A stretch of 64,000 nt of DNA, from positions 620,001 through 684,000 of the forward strand of contig OZ260079.1 in assembly GCA_965284365.1 (NCBI GenBank), written 5' to 3'. This document shows positions 55,753 through 64,000 of the stretch, in pieces (position 1 is the stretch's first letter; every line of letters starts with the position of its first letter). The translations under genes were made by a program, and so were the position numbers. The notes under the pieces were generated by a model, which was not told the DNA's origin, ran no database searches, and saw only the letters and a list, made by a program, of their open reading frames with translations. This DNA is from Phragmitibacter sp965284365 (lineage in GTDB: Bacteria; Verrucomicrobiota; Verrucomicrobiia; Verrucomicrobiales; Verrucomicrobiaceae).

Positions 55753-56661
55753 TTAGGAAATAACTTCGAAATTTTCTTTCGTTTTGTCCGAGCGGCGGCG
55801 CGGACCACGGCGCTCCAAGAATTGAAAACTCCTTTTCCGCATCAGGTCCTCCGGCAGGATGTCTGGCAGAGCCAGCTTCTTGGTCGTGTGTGACTTCGAC
55901 TTGCCCTTCGCCGCGAGCAGCGTGTTGATCAGTTCATTGCGCAGATGCTTGAACTCAGGATCGTGATTCACACCCTTGCGATCGCGTGGCCGCTCCAGAT
56001 GCACATCGACCGTTTCACCTAAAGTAGCCGGCGCGCTCGGCAGCAGCGGTACCACTTTGTCCGCCAGCAGGATGGCTTCATCCGGATCATTCGTGATCCA
56101 GATCACGGTCTTGCGGGAGCGCTGCCAAATGTCACTGATATCATCCTGTAGAGTCGCCCGTGTCAGTGCATCCAGCGCGCTAAGTGGCTCATCCAGCAGC
56201 AGCACTTTGGAATCCATCGCCAGCGCGCGTGCCACGGAAACACGTTGCCGCATTCCGCCTGATAGCTCCCTTGGAAAACGCTGCGCCGCGTGCGTCAGCT
56301 TCACCATGGCGATGTGCTTTTCCACATGCTGCTTTCTCTGTTCCTTGCTCCATTTTGGGAACACATTATCCACGGCCAGAGCGATGTTCTCCGTCACCGT
56401 CAGCCAGGGCAGCAGCGAGTAATTCTGAAACACGATGCTGCGGTCCGGCCCTGGTCCTTCGATCGGCACGCCATCCAGCAGCACCTTGCCAGTATCCGGC
56501 TTGGTGAGCCCTGCCAGCATGTTCATCAGCGTCGTCTTGCCAGTGCCGGAGTAGCCGATGATGACAATGAACTCTCCTTCCTCAACCGTGAGGTTGATGT
56601 TCTTCAGCACGGCGTGTTCGCCATACGACTTTGAAACGTTTTCCAGTTTGAGCAGGGCCAT
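55753..56661 (-). CDS. nrtC: Nitrate ABC transporter ATPase with altered H-loop (NrtC-like)
   Basis: 302 residues. Walker A GYSGTGKTTLMNM, signature LSGGMRQRVSVARAL and Walker B VLLLDEPLSALD are intact, but the H-loop reads ITNDPDEA, with Asn in place of the catalytic His. A C-terminal extension of about 50 basic residues (KSKSHTTKKLALPDIL, RRGPRRRSDKTK) follows. Cyanobacterial NrtC carries an extra NrtA-like regulatory domain; here that role may be taken by the separate gene at 58.9-60.0 kb. Pairs with the neighbouring NrtD-like subunit. Confidence 0.87.
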   Translation of the reverse strand: MALLKLENVSKSYGEHAVLKNINLTVEEGEFIVIIGYSGTGKTTLMNMLAGLTKPDTGKVLLDGVPIEGPGPDRSIVFQNYSLLPWLTVTENIALAVDNVFPKWSKEQRKQHVEKHIAMVKLTHAAQRFPRELSGGMRQRVSVARALAMDSKVLLLDEPLSALDALTRATLQDDISDIWQRSRKTVIWITNDPDEAILLADKVVPLLPSAPATLGETVDVHLERPRDRKGVNHDPEFKHLRNELINTLLAAKGKSKSHTTKKLALPDILPEDLMRKRSFQFLERRGPRRRSDKTKENFEVIS

Positions 56662-56698
56662 GGTGCGTCTTCGATGAAATGTTGTTTTACCGTCCCGA

Positions 56699-57577
56699 TC
56701 AGGCCGTTTTAAACCGTCCCTCGACCACGCTCATCAGACGATCGAGCGCATAACCAACGCCTCCAATGGTTAGGATGCACAGGATGATGTGAGCATAGCT
56801 GTTGGCATTATATTGCTGCCAAAGGAAGCCACCCACACCTGGCATACCCGTGAGCATCTCTACCGCCACGATTACCAACCATGCGATTCCCAGAGAGAGA
56901 CGGAAGCCCGTGAACATGTAGGGCAGCGTGGCAGGCACCAGCACCTTGAAGAGTGTCTTCATCTTCGACAGCTTCAGCACCTTGGCCACGTTCAGGTAAT
57001 CCTGCGGCACCGCTCGCACGCCCACCGCCGTATTCATCACCGTTGGCCACATCGCACAGATGGCGATCGTAAAAAGCGCGGCTGCGTCAGACGCCCCAAA
57101 TGTGGTACGCCCGGAAGCATCCACCATCTTCACACCACTAAAGACCACCATTCCCAAAGGAAGCCACGCCAGCGGTGACACCGGTCGCAGGATCTGAATG
57201 AGTGGGTCAAAGGCTGTCGTAAAATTCTTCGACAGTCCGAGACAAAACCCGAGCGGGATGCCTATGACCAGCGCCAGGAAATAACCTTGCGCCACCAGCT
57301 TCAGCGAGAGCCACGTGAAACGCAGAATCCCCTGATCCAGTTCGCCGCGCTTCGCCAGAGGTTCTACAATGTAAGGCTTGCTCGCCGCCCACGTTTCCGC
57401 TGGCGTCGGCAGATCTGCCGAAAGCCCTGCCCGCTTGGTGACTTTGATGGTGTCACCCCAGTCATCCACTTTCGTGGTGGTGATGGACTTGCCCGCCACC
57501 ACATACCAGAAGAAACAGCAAACGAGGATTGCCAGAGCAGGCAATAGGATCGCGTTAATATTGAATTTTTTATTCAT
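56699..57577 (-). CDS. nrtB: Nitrate ABC transporter permease NrtB
   Basis: 292 residues with six or seven membrane segments. The BPD-type permease loop is near LKVLVPATLPYMFTGFRLSLGIAWL (about 212-236), matching NrtB/TauC/SsuC permeases. The first segment (ILLPALAILVCCFFWYVVAG) begins near residue 11, and a periplasmic loop follows. It forms the channel for nitrate, with NrtC/NrtD and NrtA. Between the ATPase and binding-protein genes. Confidence 0.9.
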   Translation of the reverse strand: MNKKFNINAILLPALAILVCCFFWYVVAGKSITTTKVDDWGDTIKVTKRAGLSADLPTPAETWAASKPYIVEPLAKRGELDQGILRFTWLSLKLVAQGYFLALVIGIPLGFCLGLSKNFTTAFDPLIQILRPVSPLAWLPLGMVVFSGVKMVDASGRTTFGASDAAALFTIAICAMWPTVMNTAVGVRAVPQDYLNVAKVLKLSKMKTLFKVLVPATLPYMFTGFRLSLGIAWLVIVAVEMLTGMPGVGGFLWQQYNANSYAHIILCILTIGGVGYALDRLMSVVEGRFKTA

Positions 57578-57597
57578 GTCTTGGATGGGGTGGGCGC

Positions 57598-58887
57598 TTA
57601 GCCTTTGATGCTCTTCACAGCAAAGGATGCGGCATAGGCCTCAGGGTCAGTTTTCGGGTCGAAAGTCACACCGTCGAAGAGGGTCTCAGCGCCCTCGCTC
57701 AACCCGCCGTGCGCGTAGCCAATCTCTTTCATGGCCTCCTCATAGATGTCGGTGCGCATCACTTGCTTCGCCACACCGTCATAATCAGGGGCGCCTTCCA
57801 CGAAGCCCCAGCGGCGCAATTGCGTCAGCCACCACTTGGCGTACTTCGGCTGCGGGTAGTTGCAGTTCCGGCTGCTGAAAATCATGTAGTTCGGATCACG
57901 GAACTTGCGCCCATCACCCATGTCATATTTGCCCAGCAGACGATTGAGCAGCACCTCAGGCGGACAGTTGATGTAAGTGGCAGCACTCACAATATTCGCC
58001 TGCTCCTCACGGTTGCCCATCTCGTCGAGCCAGACACTTGCTTCATGCAGCGCCTTCAGCACGGCCTTCACCGTCTTCGGATTCTTCGCCGCGAACTCTT
58101 CCGTGAACGCGCAGACTTTCTCCGGATGATCCTTCCAGATCCCTTGCGTGTTGATGGAAGTGAAACCGATCTCTTCAGCAATCGCGCGGGCGTTCCAGGG
58201 TTCACCCACACAGTAGCCATCCATCTTTCCGACCTTCATGTTCGCTACCATCTGCGGAGGCGGCACCGTGATCAGCGAAATGTCTGCGCCTGCGCCATTG
58301 GCATCACCAGGATGAATACCGCCGGCCGCCAGATAGTAACGCATCCACATGGCATGAGTGCCCGGAGGAAACGTCATCGCAAACGTCATCGGCGCTCCCG
58401 CCGCCTTAGCTTCATCGACGAAAGGCTTCAGCGCCTTTGGATCATCGGTCACTTTGCCTTTCAACTCTTTCTTGAGCGTGATGGACTGCCCATTCCGGTT
58501 CAGCAACCAGGGGATGATCATAGGCTTTTTCGGAGCACCACCCAGTCCCATCGTGGAAGCGATCGGCATGCCTATCAGCATGTGAGTCGCCTGGATATCT
58601 CCGTTCGCCAGAGAGTCACGAATAGCCGCCCAACTTGCACCCTTCGAGATCACAGAATTGATCCCGTATTTCTTAAACATCCCCTTCTCATGAGCGATGA
58701 CGATGGGTGAGCAATCGGTCAGCGCGATCATGCCAAACTTCACTTCCGGCATCTCCGGCGCGTCGTCCGCATAGGCAGTGCCTGTCCAGCCTTGAGGCAG
58801 TCCGGCCAGCAATGCTCCGGCGCCGAGTGCGCGGGTGGATTTGCGGATGAGTTCGCGGCGGGTAATGGATGATGATGATGCAGTCAT
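57598..58887 (-). CDS. nrtA: Nitrate-binding protein NrtA, Tat-exported
   Basis: 429 residues from ATG 58887 (MTASSSSITRRELIRKS); an upstream open extension to 59073 overlaps the next gene and looks spurious. The twin-arginine signal TRRELIRKS with a hydrophobic core and AYADD cleavage marks Tat export. The mature protein has the NrtA/CmpA segments: VKFGMIALTDCSPIVIAHEKGMF, GMPIASTMGLGG, GYCVGEPWNARAIAEE. It captures nitrate in the periplasm. It is 20 bp after the NasS-like gene. Confidence 0.92.
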   Translation of the reverse strand: MTASSSSITRRELIRKSTRALGAGALLAGLPQGWTGTAYADDAPEMPEVKFGMIALTDCSPIVIAHEKGMFKKYGINSVISKGASWAAIRDSLANGDIQATHMLIGMPIASTMGLGGAPKKPMIIPWLLNRNGQSITLKKELKGKVTDDPKALKPFVDEAKAAGAPMTFAMTFPPGTHAMWMRYYLAAGGIHPGDANGAGADISLITVPPPQMVANMKVGKMDGYCVGEPWNARAIAEEIGFTSINTQGIWKDHPEKVCAFTEEFAAKNPKTVKAVLKALHEASVWLDEMGNREEQANIVSAATYINCPPEVLLNRLLGKYDMGDGRKFRDPNYMIFSSRNCNYPQPKYAKWWLTQLRRWGFVEGAPDYDGVAKQVMRTDIYEEAMKEIGYAHGGLSEGAETLFDGVTFDPKTDPEAYAASFAVKSIKG

Positions 58888-58907
58888 TTGCAAGGGGTGA
58901 GCAGTGA

Positions 58908-60008
58908 TTAGGATTGGGTTGTTGCTAGTGCTTTTGACTTGTTTTTGATCTTCGCTGGACTCGCAGCCATGGCAGCCTGGTAAATGTCCGTGCGGTAGCA
59001 GGCCAGCGCTTCCTGGTGCGTTTGCTTGGCGTTGGTTGCTAGTCCATGTTGGATAAACTGACTGGCCAGCCATTCGGCTTTATCCGACGTCGGTTCGTTC
59101 AGATCAGCTCGGTGAAAAGTGTAGAACCGCTCCACATCGCGACGCTGCTTGGTGCCGTCATCAAACGGCCCGCACAACGACATGCGCAGCACTTCCCGGC
59201 TGACGTGTATCTGCCCACTGGCATGCAGGATTTCCACCACCTGTTCGCGGTTGGACTTGTCCTCGCAATAGATACAGGCATTGTGCAGGGCCCGGATGAT
59301 GCCATGAAGTTCGGTCGGCTTTTCCCTGGCGAAGTCTTCTGTCGTGACCAGCACCTTGTCAGGATGCCCCGGCATGATGTCTTCACTCAGCGCCGGGCAC
59401 CAGCCCGTGCCTTGCATGACCGAAAGGGAGTTCCAAGGATCACCCGCGCAGAATCCATCAATCAATCCCGCGCTCAGCGTGCCTGCCATCTGTGTCGGCG
59501 GCAGTACCACCATGCGCACATCCTGATCCGGATTCACGCCGCCGCTCTTGAGCCATTCTCTGAGCAGAAAATTGTGAGACGATGTCAGCGCCACCACGCC
59601 AAACGTTAGCATCCGCTGCGCACTGCTCCGCACCAGCTTCCCTAATGAGGCCGCATCCCGCACGCCGCGTTGCCACAGATCCCGGCTCAGCGTGATCACA
59701 TTGCCATTCGCACTGAGTACCATCGGGCAGATCGCCGGACAGGTCAGACCATGCAGACCGAGACGCAGGGACAATCCCAGACCAACCACGGAGTGCGTCG
59801 CATCTAGTTGGCGGTAGAGCACCTTTTCCCGGATCGTGGCCCAGCCCGCCTCGCGGTGCAGTTCCACATTTACACCCTCGGTTTCAAAATAGCCCAACTC
59901 ATCCGCCACCAGCAGCGGCGCACAATCTGACAGCGCAATAAACCCAATCCGCACGGGATCGCGATGCCTGGAAGCAGTAGAGGATGCACTTCGAGTGGTC
60001 TTGTTCAC
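58908..60008 (-). CDS. Leaderless NrtA-like nitrate sensor (NasS-like)
   Basis: 366 residues, GTG start. No signal peptide: the Ser/Thr-rich first 15 residues run straight into RIGFIALSDCAPLLVADELGYFE, the NrtA-family core, with GFCAGDPWNSLS and HPDKVLVTTEDFAREKP later on. A cytoplasmic NrtA homologue is the form taken by NasS, the nitrate/nitrite sensor that holds the antiterminator NasT, and by the regulatory domain of cyanobacterial NrtC. No NasT gene is next to it. It is the first gene of the nitrate operon and is divergent from a LysR gene. Confidence 0.83.
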   Translation of the reverse strand: MNKTTRSASSTASRHRDPVRIGFIALSDCAPLLVADELGYFETEGVNVELHREAGWATIREKVLYRQLDATHSVVGLGLSLRLGLHGLTCPAICPMVLSANGNVITLSRDLWQRGVRDAASLGKLVRSSAQRMLTFGVVALTSSHNFLLREWLKSGGVNPDQDVRMVVLPPTQMAGTLSAGLIDGFCAGDPWNSLSVMQGTGWCPALSEDIMPGHPDKVLVTTEDFAREKPTELHGIIRALHNACIYCEDKSNREQVVEILHASGQIHVSREVLRMSLCGPFDDGTKQRRDVERFYTFHRADLNEPTSDKAEWLASQFIQHGLATNAKQTHQEALACYRTDIYQAAMAASPAKIKNKSKALATTQS

Positions 60009-60085
60009 GGCGGCTTGCTATCGCAGCCCTTGGGCCACCACCCCAGTAAAATTCTAGAAACGATTCGACAACTTTTTCCTGTTTG

Positions 60086-60104
60086 CTATGAATTAGATTC
60101 ATAG
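60086..60104. promoter_or_regulatory. Perfect palindrome, probable LysR operator
   Basis: CTATGAAT-TAG-ATTCATAG at 60086-60104 is an 8-3-8 perfect inverted repeat that includes the T-N11-A pattern (T60089, A60101) of LysR-type binding sites. It touches the LysR start codon (60105) and lies 77 bp upstream of the nitrate-operon GTG. It probably controls both directions, with autorepression of the regulator. Confidence 0.75.
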
Positions 60105-61022
60105 ATGGATTTGGAAATACTCGACTCCCGCCAGCTTCGCGCCTTCGTTGTTCTCGCTCGCGAAGGCAGTTTTACGAAGGCAGGTCGAATCCTGCACCTC
60201 ACTCAATCCGCCATCAGTCATGCTATCCGTTCCTTGGAGGAGGATCTTGGCTGCCTTCTCTTTCTTCGCCAAGGCCGTCAGGTGCATCTTACCCTTCATG
60301 GCCGTGAATTGTTGCGACACGCGGAAGCCATCCATCTGCAGATGGCGCAGGCTCGACGCAGCTTGGGCGCTCTGGACCGCAATCCCCGCGGCCAACTCCG
60401 CATTGGCTGCACGCCAGCAGCTTCTCAATTCATCCTCCCCACCGTCCTGCGTGAGTTTAAGGACTCATTTCCCCTCTATGGCATCCTCGTCATGCCAGGG
60501 GAAACACCGGATATCATGGAGCGCCTCGACGCTGGATCGCTCGACATGGGCATTAGCTTGAAGCCCCGCGATGAATCACGCGTGGATTTCCAGCCTTTGT
60601 TTGAAGACGAGTTGCTCATGATCGCCAGCGCCCGGCACCCTTGGCGGCATGAACCACCAAAGCCCAAACAAATGGCTGAGGAATCCTTCATCGTCTCCAG
60701 TCGTAACAGTATGACCTTCGAGCTCATCCGGGAATACTTCCTCAAACTCGGTGTCCGTCCCAAGGCCTATCTCGAGTTGGGCAACATCGAAACCATCAAG
60801 GAACTCGCCAAACTCGGCATCGGCGTCGCCCTCAGCGCCACCTGGACTTGCGCCCAGGAAATCAAATCCGGCGAGCTCATCCCCATTCCCCTCCCCCGCA
60901 CCCGTATCAAACGCCAATGGGTTGTCTCCCATCTCAAAGGCAAACCCATGACCCTCGCCGAACACGCCTTCATGGGCCTCTGCCAGGAAGTCGCCAAAAG
61001 CCTCGGCGAAACCGCCGCGTAG
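60105..61022 (+). CDS. LysR family regulator of the nitrate cluster
   Basis: 305 residues. The N-terminal winged helix-turn-helix is textbook (LDSRQLRAFVVLAREGSFTKAGRILHLTQSAISHAIRSLEEDL), followed by the inducer-binding domain with two Rossmann-like halves (LRIGCTPAASQFILPTVLREF; LELGNIETIKELAKLGIGVAL). It is divergent from the nitrate operon, with a palindromic site at 60086-60104 between them. The ligand is unknown; by context it could be a nitrogen-related effector. It resembles CysB/CbbR/NtcB-like regulators in arrangement, not proven. Confidence 0.9.
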   Translation: MDLEILDSRQLRAFVVLAREGSFTKAGRILHLTQSAISHAIRSLEEDLGCLLFLRQGRQVHLTLHGRELLRHAEAIHLQMAQARRSLGALDRNPRGQLRIGCTPAASQFILPTVLREFKDSFPLYGILVMPGETPDIMERLDAGSLDMGISLKPRDESRVDFQPLFEDELLMIASARHPWRHEPPKPKQMAEESFIVSSRNSMTFELIREYFLKLGVRPKAYLELGNIETIKELAKLGIGVALSATWTCAQEIKSGELIPIPLPRTRIKRQWVVSHLKGKPMTLAEHAFMGLCQEVAKSLGETAA

Positions 61023-61110
61023 AGAGATAAGTCCTCTCAAAGCTTCAGCGGCCCCCCATCGCACATAGGCCACGCGAGAGCATTGACGCAGCCCTGGCTA
61101 AACTCAGAAA

Positions 61111-61212
61111 AACTTCGCGCCTTCGCGGTGGAATCAACTCACCGCCACGCACGCACCTCATTACCTTCCCTCAAAAAGCTTCGCGTCTTCGCGCCTTCGC
61201 GCCTTCGCGGTG
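61111..61212. repeat. Intergenic TTCGCG-rich repeat, two copies
   Basis: A motif reading ACTTCGCGCCTTCGCGGTG is at 61112-61130. A longer relative with internal duplications of CTTCGCG(C/T) is at 61179-61212, again ending in TTCGCGGTG. Both lie between lysR and the guaA end. Such repeats are common in intergenic regions of this phylum. No gene is seen here. Confidence 0.6.
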
Positions 61213-61244
61213 AAAACCTACTCCTCCATCACTCCCTCCACCCA

Positions 61245-62798
61245 TTACTCCCACTCAATACTCGCCGGCGGCTTCGTCGACACATCATACAGCACCCGGT
61301 TCACACCCTTTACCTCATTAAGTATCCGGTTCGACACTGTCCGCAGCACCGTATACGGCAGCTCCACACACTCCGCCGTCATGGCATCCTCGCTCACAAC
61401 CGCACGCAGAGAAATCGCCTCTTCATAACTGCGCTCATCACCCTTCACACCCACCGTCTTCACGGGCAACAACGCCGCATACGCCTGCCACGTTTGCTCA
61501 TACCATCCGGACCGTCGCAGCTCCTCAATGAAGATCGCGTCCGCCGCCCGCGCCGTTGCCAGACGCTCCGCCGTGATCGGCCCCGGCACGCGCACCGCCA
61601 GTCCCGGTCCTGGGAAAGGATGCCGCCACAACGCCCGATGTGGAATGCCCAACTCCGCACCCAAAGCCCGCACCTCGTCTTTGAAAAGCTCTGCTAGTGG
61701 CTCGATGACACGCCCTTCGTCCTTGAGTTCCAGCACCCGGTCCACCCGGTTGTGATGTGTCTTGATCTTGCTCGCAATCGATCCGCTCGTCGCGCTCTCG
61801 ATCACGTCGGGATACAGCGTCCCCTGCGCCATCAGTTCAATATGGTCCGCCGCACCGAAGAACACATCCAGAAAGAGATTGCCGATGATCACGCGCTTCT
61901 TCTCCGGATCGGTCACGCCTTCCAGCGCTTTCAGAAACATCTCGCTCGCATCCACCACTTCGATCGGCACACCAACCTCTTCAAACTGAGCGACGACTTC
62001 TTCGCGCTCATTCAGCCGGAGCAATCCGTGATCCACAAACAAACACCGCTGCTTCACACCCGCTTTGTGCAACAGCACCGCTAGCACTGTGGAGTCCACC
62101 CCGCCGGATACCCCGCAGAGCACTTCACGACCGCCGACCTCTGTCTTGATCTGCTCCAGCAGCTGATTCTTGAAATCAGTGATGCTGAACTTGGCCAGCG
62201 AATCCCCCGCCAGCGCCAGGAAGTTCTTAAGAATCTTCGTGCCTTCATGGGAGTGCGTCACCTCCGGATGGAATTGAATGCCGAAGAACTTCTCACCCCA
62301 TTGCAAAGCCACCGGCACGTTGTCCAGGTTCGTGGCGATCACCTTCGTGCTTCCTGACAGGAAATCGACCGTATCCGAATGACTCATCCAGATCTGCGAT
62401 TCCTGATTGACCCCAATGAAGAGACAGGTATCGCCGTCCGCTACCACCAACCGCGCCGGCCCATATTCCCGCGTCACACCCGGCTTCACCGTGCCACCAT
62501 GTTTGATGTTCAGGAGTTGCATGCCGTAGCACACGCCTAGCACCGGCACGTTCAGTGACTTCAGCTTATCGAAATCCACATCCGGCGCGTTCACCTCGGA
62601 AGTGCTGCGTGGCCCCCCGCTCAAAATAACAGCGCCCGGACTCTTCAATTCGCTCAACGCCGTAGGCGGATACAAATGCGAGGCAAACCCCAACTCACGA
62701 ACCCGGCGCACAATCAACTGACTGTATTGCGAGCCATAGTCCAGCACTGCCACTTCACCTTCGGTCATCATAGGAAAATTTCGGAAGGCGTTAGTCAT
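61245..62798 (-). CDS. guaA: GMP synthase (glutamine-hydrolysing)
   Basis: 517 residues from ATG 62798 (MTNAFRNFPMM); ATG 62771 is also possible. Class I glutaminase domain at the N-terminus: VAVLDYGSQYSQLIVRRVRE, the cysteine nucleophile in GVCYGMQLLN, and the FHPEVTHS His-Glu pair. The ATP pyrophosphatase domain has GVSGGVDSTVLAVLL, and the C-terminus ends SIEWE as in the family. It converts XMP to GMP. It stands alone on the minus strand. Confidence 0.97.
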   Translation of the reverse strand: MTNAFRNFPMMTEGEVAVLDYGSQYSQLIVRRVRELGFASHLYPPTALSELKSPGAVILSGGPRSTSEVNAPDVDFDKLKSLNVPVLGVCYGMQLLNIKHGGTVKPGVTREYGPARLVVADGDTCLFIGVNQESQIWMSHSDTVDFLSGSTKVIATNLDNVPVALQWGEKFFGIQFHPEVTHSHEGTKILKNFLALAGDSLAKFSITDFKNQLLEQIKTEVGGREVLCGVSGGVDSTVLAVLLHKAGVKQRCLFVDHGLLRLNEREEVVAQFEEVGVPIEVVDASEMFLKALEGVTDPEKKRVIIGNLFLDVFFGAADHIELMAQGTLYPDVIESATSGSIASKIKTHHNRVDRVLELKDEGRVIEPLAELFKDEVRALGAELGIPHRALWRHPFPGPGLAVRVPGPITAERLATARAADAIFIEELRRSGWYEQTWQAYAALLPVKTVGVKGDERSYEEAISLRAVVSEDAMTAECVELPYTVLRTVSNRILNEVKGVNRVLYDVSTKPPASIEWE

Positions 62799-62937
62799 TC
62801 GCGTGGATTTCCCCTGTGTCAAAGGCGGAAAGCCCGCCCGCTGGCCGATTTTAGCGCTGTCCCTCGGCGAACGCTTGCAATAGCCTGCATGCCCGTCGCG
62901 TTCCCTCCGCTCTCATCCTCCTCATTCCGTTCCTTCC

Positions 62938-63834
62938 ATGAAGATCACCCTTTGCACGCTCACCGCCGTCCTCCTGGCAGCGCTAGCCACCCAAACCACC
63001 GCCGTCGCCGCCGACCGCCCCATCGTTAAACTCTGGCCTCAAGGCGCTCCTGAGAAAGAGGGCTTCAAGATGGAAGCCGAGAAGGAAGTGCCCAAAAAAG
63101 GCCCGGACGACGTCATGCGCCTCACAAACGTCACGGACCCCATCCTCACCGTTTATCAGCCCGAGAAACCAAACGGCACCGCCGTTATCGTCTGTCCCGG
63201 CGGTGGATACAGCATTCTCGCCTATGAACACGAAGGCAGCCAAACCTGCGAATGGCTAAACTCCCTCGGCATCACCGGCATCCTCCTTAAATACCGTGTC
63301 CCCGCCCGCGACCCGAAAAACCCCAGTGTCGAGCCTCTCCAGGATGCTCAGCGCGCCCTCAGCCTCGTGCGTAAACACGCTACCGAGTGGAAGATTGATC
63401 CGAAGAAAGTCGGTATCCTCGGCTTCTCTGCTGGTGGAAACCTCTGCGTTCTCTCCGCTCTCCACCCCAACGAGCGCACCTATCCCCAGGATGCCGCCGT
63501 GGACGAAGCTGACGCCACGCCGAATTTCGCCCTCGCCATCTATCCCGCCTACCTCTCCGTGAAGGGAAATGACTTCGAACTCACGCCCTCCATCAAAGTC
63601 ACTGACAAGGCTCCCCCCATCTTCATTGTGCATGCACACGACGACAAACTCAGTGCCAGCGGCAGCGCCCTCCTCTATTTGGAATACAAAAAACTCAATC
63701 TCCCTGCCGAACTGCACATCTTCACCAAAGGCGGCCACGGCTATGGCATGAAAAAAGCCGGCAATCCGGTAAACGAATGGCCCGCCCGCGCCGCCGACTG
63801 GCTCCGCAGCATGGGCCTCGCTTCCGCTCAGTAA
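62938..63834 (+). CDS. Secreted alpha/beta hydrolase (esterase-type)
   Basis: 298 residues. Signal peptide about 1-23 (TAVLLAALATQTTAVAA). The alpha/beta hydrolase core shows the oxyanion segment VIVCPGGGYSILAYEHEG, the nucleophile elbow GFSAGGNL (about 165), the Asp in IVHAHDDKLS and the His in GGHGYGM. This set matches the esterase/acetyl xylan esterase-like BD-FAE group widespread in polysaccharide-degrading Verrucomicrobiota. Substrate unknown. The next gene starts 9 bp later. Confidence 0.88.
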   Translation: MKITLCTLTAVLLAALATQTTAVAADRPIVKLWPQGAPEKEGFKMEAEKEVPKKGPDDVMRLTNVTDPILTVYQPEKPNGTAVIVCPGGGYSILAYEHEGSQTCEWLNSLGITGILLKYRVPARDPKNPSVEPLQDAQRALSLVRKHATEWKIDPKKVGILGFSAGGNLCVLSALHPNERTYPQDAAVDEADATPNFALAIYPAYLSVKGNDFELTPSIKVTDKAPPIFIVHAHDDKLSASGSALLYLEYKKLNLPAELHIFTKGGHGYGMKKAGNPVNEWPARAADWLRSMGLASAQ

Positions 63835-63842
63835 AATCAAAC

Positions 63843-64000
63843 ATGCGAGCCCGCTGGCCTCATCGCATTTATACCTTTTGGAGGCGGCCATGTGCCGCCT
63901 CCCTTGTTTGGCTCGCTCTCGCCAACGCATCCACCACCGCCGCTCCCGTCTCCTTTACCAAAGACCTCGCCCCCATCCTTTCGGACAAATGCCTCGCCTG
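63843..64000 (+). CDS. Planctomycete-type cytochrome c protein, N-terminal fragment
   Basis: Only 52 codons are in the window; it runs off the right edge. The start is MRARWPHRIYTFWRRPCAA, with a hydrophobic export signal (SLVWLALANASTTAA), and then VSFTKDLAPILSDKCLAC. That last stretch is the start of the PSCyt1 domain with its C-x2-C haem motif, typical of the large DUF1549/DUF1553 proteins of Planctomycetota and Verrucomicrobiota. It probably forms an operon with the upstream hydrolase. Confidence 0.75.
   Translation, partial: MRARWPHRIYTFWRRPCAASLVWLALANASTTAAPVSFTKDLAPILSDKCLA

Noticed and set aside
58888..59073. N-terminal extension of NrtA
   Set aside because: It would overlap the NasS-like gene and displace the Tat signal from the N-terminus.

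Overview
The window looks like chromosomal DNA of a Verrucomicrobiota bacterium, most likely Verrucomicrobiaceae (Prosthecobacter/Verrucomicrobium-like). This is inferred from gene content, not from a 16S gene. The clues are a Planctomycete-type cytochrome c protein at the right edge, a CTPSR sulfatase, a DUF1080 protein beside a secreted Gfo/Idh/MocA oxidoreductase, an ECF-like sigma factor next to a Pkn-type Ser/Thr kinase, and the intergenic TTCGCG-rich repeat common in this group. Gene density is high. I see no insertion sequence, prophage, CRISPR array or rRNA. One tRNA, Gly(GCC), is present.

Layout: 0-10.3 kb is mostly minus strand and holds secreted PQQ-type propeller genes, a DUF4126 membrane protein, MazG, a MOSC protein, a short group-2 sigma factor, groEL, groES, a small conserved protein and dnaK. 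10.5-13.7 kb (plus strand) has rdgB, a NAGPA-type phosphodiester glycosidase, an M42 peptidase and a GNAT acetyltransferase. 13.8-17.4 kb has the dnaG-rpoD pair. 17.5-23.8 kb has a YkgJ-like cysteine-cluster protein, an uncharacterised large protein, a UbiA prenyltransferase, a YpmS/LmeA-like anchored protein, a beta-barrel protein and a sulfatase. 23.8-29.6 kb has folE2, rpsR, rpmG, a DksA-like gene, msrB, moaA and a CobW/COG0523 GTPase. 29.6-33.3 kb has trpC, tRNA-Gly, a small membrane protein, an oxidoreductase and a DUF1080 protein. 33.5-36.5 kb has sigma factor, kinase and hotdog genes.

36.5-44.5 kb is the most unusual region. It is a three-gene minus-strand operon: a 1989-residue protein with an N-terminal FHA domain, a Pro-rich linker, about 1500 residues of coiled coil and a C-terminal segment resembling GrpE; then a short Hsp70 paralog without the C-terminal lid; then a small Ala/Pro-rich protein. 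I read it as a dedicated chaperone system whose nucleotide-exchange factor is fused to a phosphopeptide-binding scaffold.

46-61 kb is a complete nitrate-assimilation cluster. It encodes NasA-type nitrate reductase, a fused four-cluster ferredoxin and membrane anchor, NirA, a CysJ-like flavoprotein, an outer-membrane porin, an NrtABCD-type transporter, and a leaderless NrtA-like (NasS-like) protein, with a divergent LysR regulator. moaA and perhaps the MOSC protein could supply or act on molybdenum cofactor. The window ends with guaA, a secreted alpha/beta hydrolase and the start of a cytochrome c protein.

A second theme is zinc economy. The 23.8-29.6 kb block combines FolE2 with cysteine-poor S18, L33 and DksA-like proteins and a COG0523-type GTPase, a combination known elsewhere from zinc-limitation regulons.
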